From contig JALJCO010013421.1 of assembly GCA_023101725.1 (NCBI GenBank), positions 116,539-180,538 on the forward strand: 64,000 nt of DNA, in the 5' to 3' direction. A program made the translations under genes and the position numbers. This document shows, piece after piece, positions 63,177 through 64,000 of the stretch. The notes under the pieces are model-generated. The model searched no databases. It was not told where the DNA came from and saw only the letters and a list, made by a program, of their open reading frames with translations. Each line of letters begins with the position of its first letter. Position 1 is the first letter of the stretch. This DNA comes from Atherinomorus stipes (lineage: Eukaryota; Chordata; Actinopteri; Atheriniformes; Atherinidae).

Positions 63177-63394
63177 GCCGCGACGCTTCCAGCCGGGCCG
63201 CGACGCTTCCAGCCGGGCCGCGACGCTTCCAGCCGGGCCGCGACGCTTCCAGCCGGGCCGCGACGCTTCCAGCCGGGCCGCGACGCTTCCAGCCGGGCCG
63301 CGACGCTTCCAGCCGGGCCGCGACGCTTCCAGCCGGGCCGCGTAGCTTCCAGCCGGGCCGCGTAGCTTCCAGCCGGGCCGCGACGCTTCCAGCC
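63177..63394 (+). repeat. GC-rich minisatellite, 20-bp unit (about 11 copies)
   Basis: The unit is CGACGCTTCCAGCCGGGCCG, nearly perfect, with two units reading CGTAGC. Four CpG per unit. Open frames on both strands (RRFQPG, RLEASRPGWK) are produced by the repeat. Confidence 0.97.
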
Positions 63395-64000
63395 AGGCTG
63401 CAGCTGTACAGACGACAAGCGGCAGCAAACCCATCACTGGCCTGATCTGATTAAAGTCCGGCAGCAGCATGAGGAGGCTGCTGGGGTTAATCTGATTTCC
63501 AACATACAGAGAGGTTTACTGACATTTAAAGGAAACTGATGTCAGATACAAACGCTGCTGATTTAATGGAGAAGCAGCTGGTTTGCCGGCCAGAGATGCA
63601 GCTTTCCTTTCAGCTTGTCTCGCTGCTACCTCTCTCCTCTCATGGCGGCTTCTGAATGAGGCTTCAGGCTGGACACACATTTTCTGATCTCTAGAACTAA
63701 TGCACCATCCAAATTGTTGTCCTGGACAGCCATCGTCCCGAGGTCTCTGCCCCCATAAAAGACCTTCTTTTGCTCAAACACTTCTTTCTCTGCATGTCAG
63801 CGCCCCAAATAAAATGAAGCAGGGCAGCATCTTATGCAAAAGCAAGCAGAGCCGCATTACTCTGTCTGTGCACAATAAAACCTCCAACTGTGTAAATGTA
63901 ATTGGATGTTCGTACGTAGACTCTCTAATATTACAAGGAGGAGATTTTTATGTGGCTCTCGGTCGGTGAATTCTCAGAGTTGCGTTATTTCAGCTGATCA
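63395..64000. other. Non-coding sequence to the window end
   Basis: Nothing recognised; the open frame at 63700-63969 has no domain. Confidence 0.4.

Overview
This window reads as nuclear DNA of a ray-finned (teleost) fish. It holds Tc1-like and hAT transposon fossils, 5'-truncated L2/Rex1-type LINEs, many short inverted-repeat elements and very many minisatellites, all around one vertebrate-type gene split by canonical GT-AG introns. Nothing bacterial or viral was recognised. No tRNA, rRNA or CRISPR array was recognised either.

The one host gene I can support is on the + strand. It is the 3' end of a nesprin (KASH-domain) gene, best matched to nesprin-2 (syne2). Twelve exons between 16741 and 48983 join in phase from a methionine at 16763 to the KASH stop, predicting 647 aa: an acidic N-terminal exon, two spectrin repeats (20780-23252), a short linker with the nesprin-2-like LEWD motif (23739-24120), four low-complexity exons (28418-37881), and a last exon with the membrane anchor and the terminal GPPPT (48779-48983). 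A protein like this would span the outer nuclear membrane and bind SUN proteins. The spectrin repeats that lie between the LEWD linker and the membrane anchor in mammalian nesprin-1 and -2 were not found. The 16741 exon has a good acceptor, so it may be internal in a longer transcript or the first coding exon of a short isoform.

Layout: 1-16740 is upstream sequence, mostly tandem arrays (25-27 bp, 40 bp, 29 bp and 34 bp units) with two Tc1 fossils and a LINE 3' end. 16741-48983 is the nesprin gene, whose introns hold minisatellites, Tc1 fossils, inverted-repeat elements, two hAT-type elements inside a 25-27 bp satellite, and a LINE inserted in a fold-back element. 48984-50242 is the probable 3' UTR, opening with a 45-bp minisatellite whose first unit contains the stop codon. 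50505-53415 is a hAT element with an 8-bp target duplication, a BED zinc-finger exon and a 1.55-kb internal minisatellite. 53945-54960 looks like low-quality or simple purine/AT-rich sequence. The rest to 64000 is non-genic and carries further copies of the 40-bp and 29-bp satellites.

Tandem repeats fill roughly 20 kb, nearly a third of the window. The same satellite families recur at separate sites (40-bp three times, 29-bp twice, 25-27-bp twice). Several arrays abut or lie inside transposon-like sequence, so mobile elements carrying or seeding minisatellites are the main theme here. Statements about other species' proteins come from memory of the families, not from a search.
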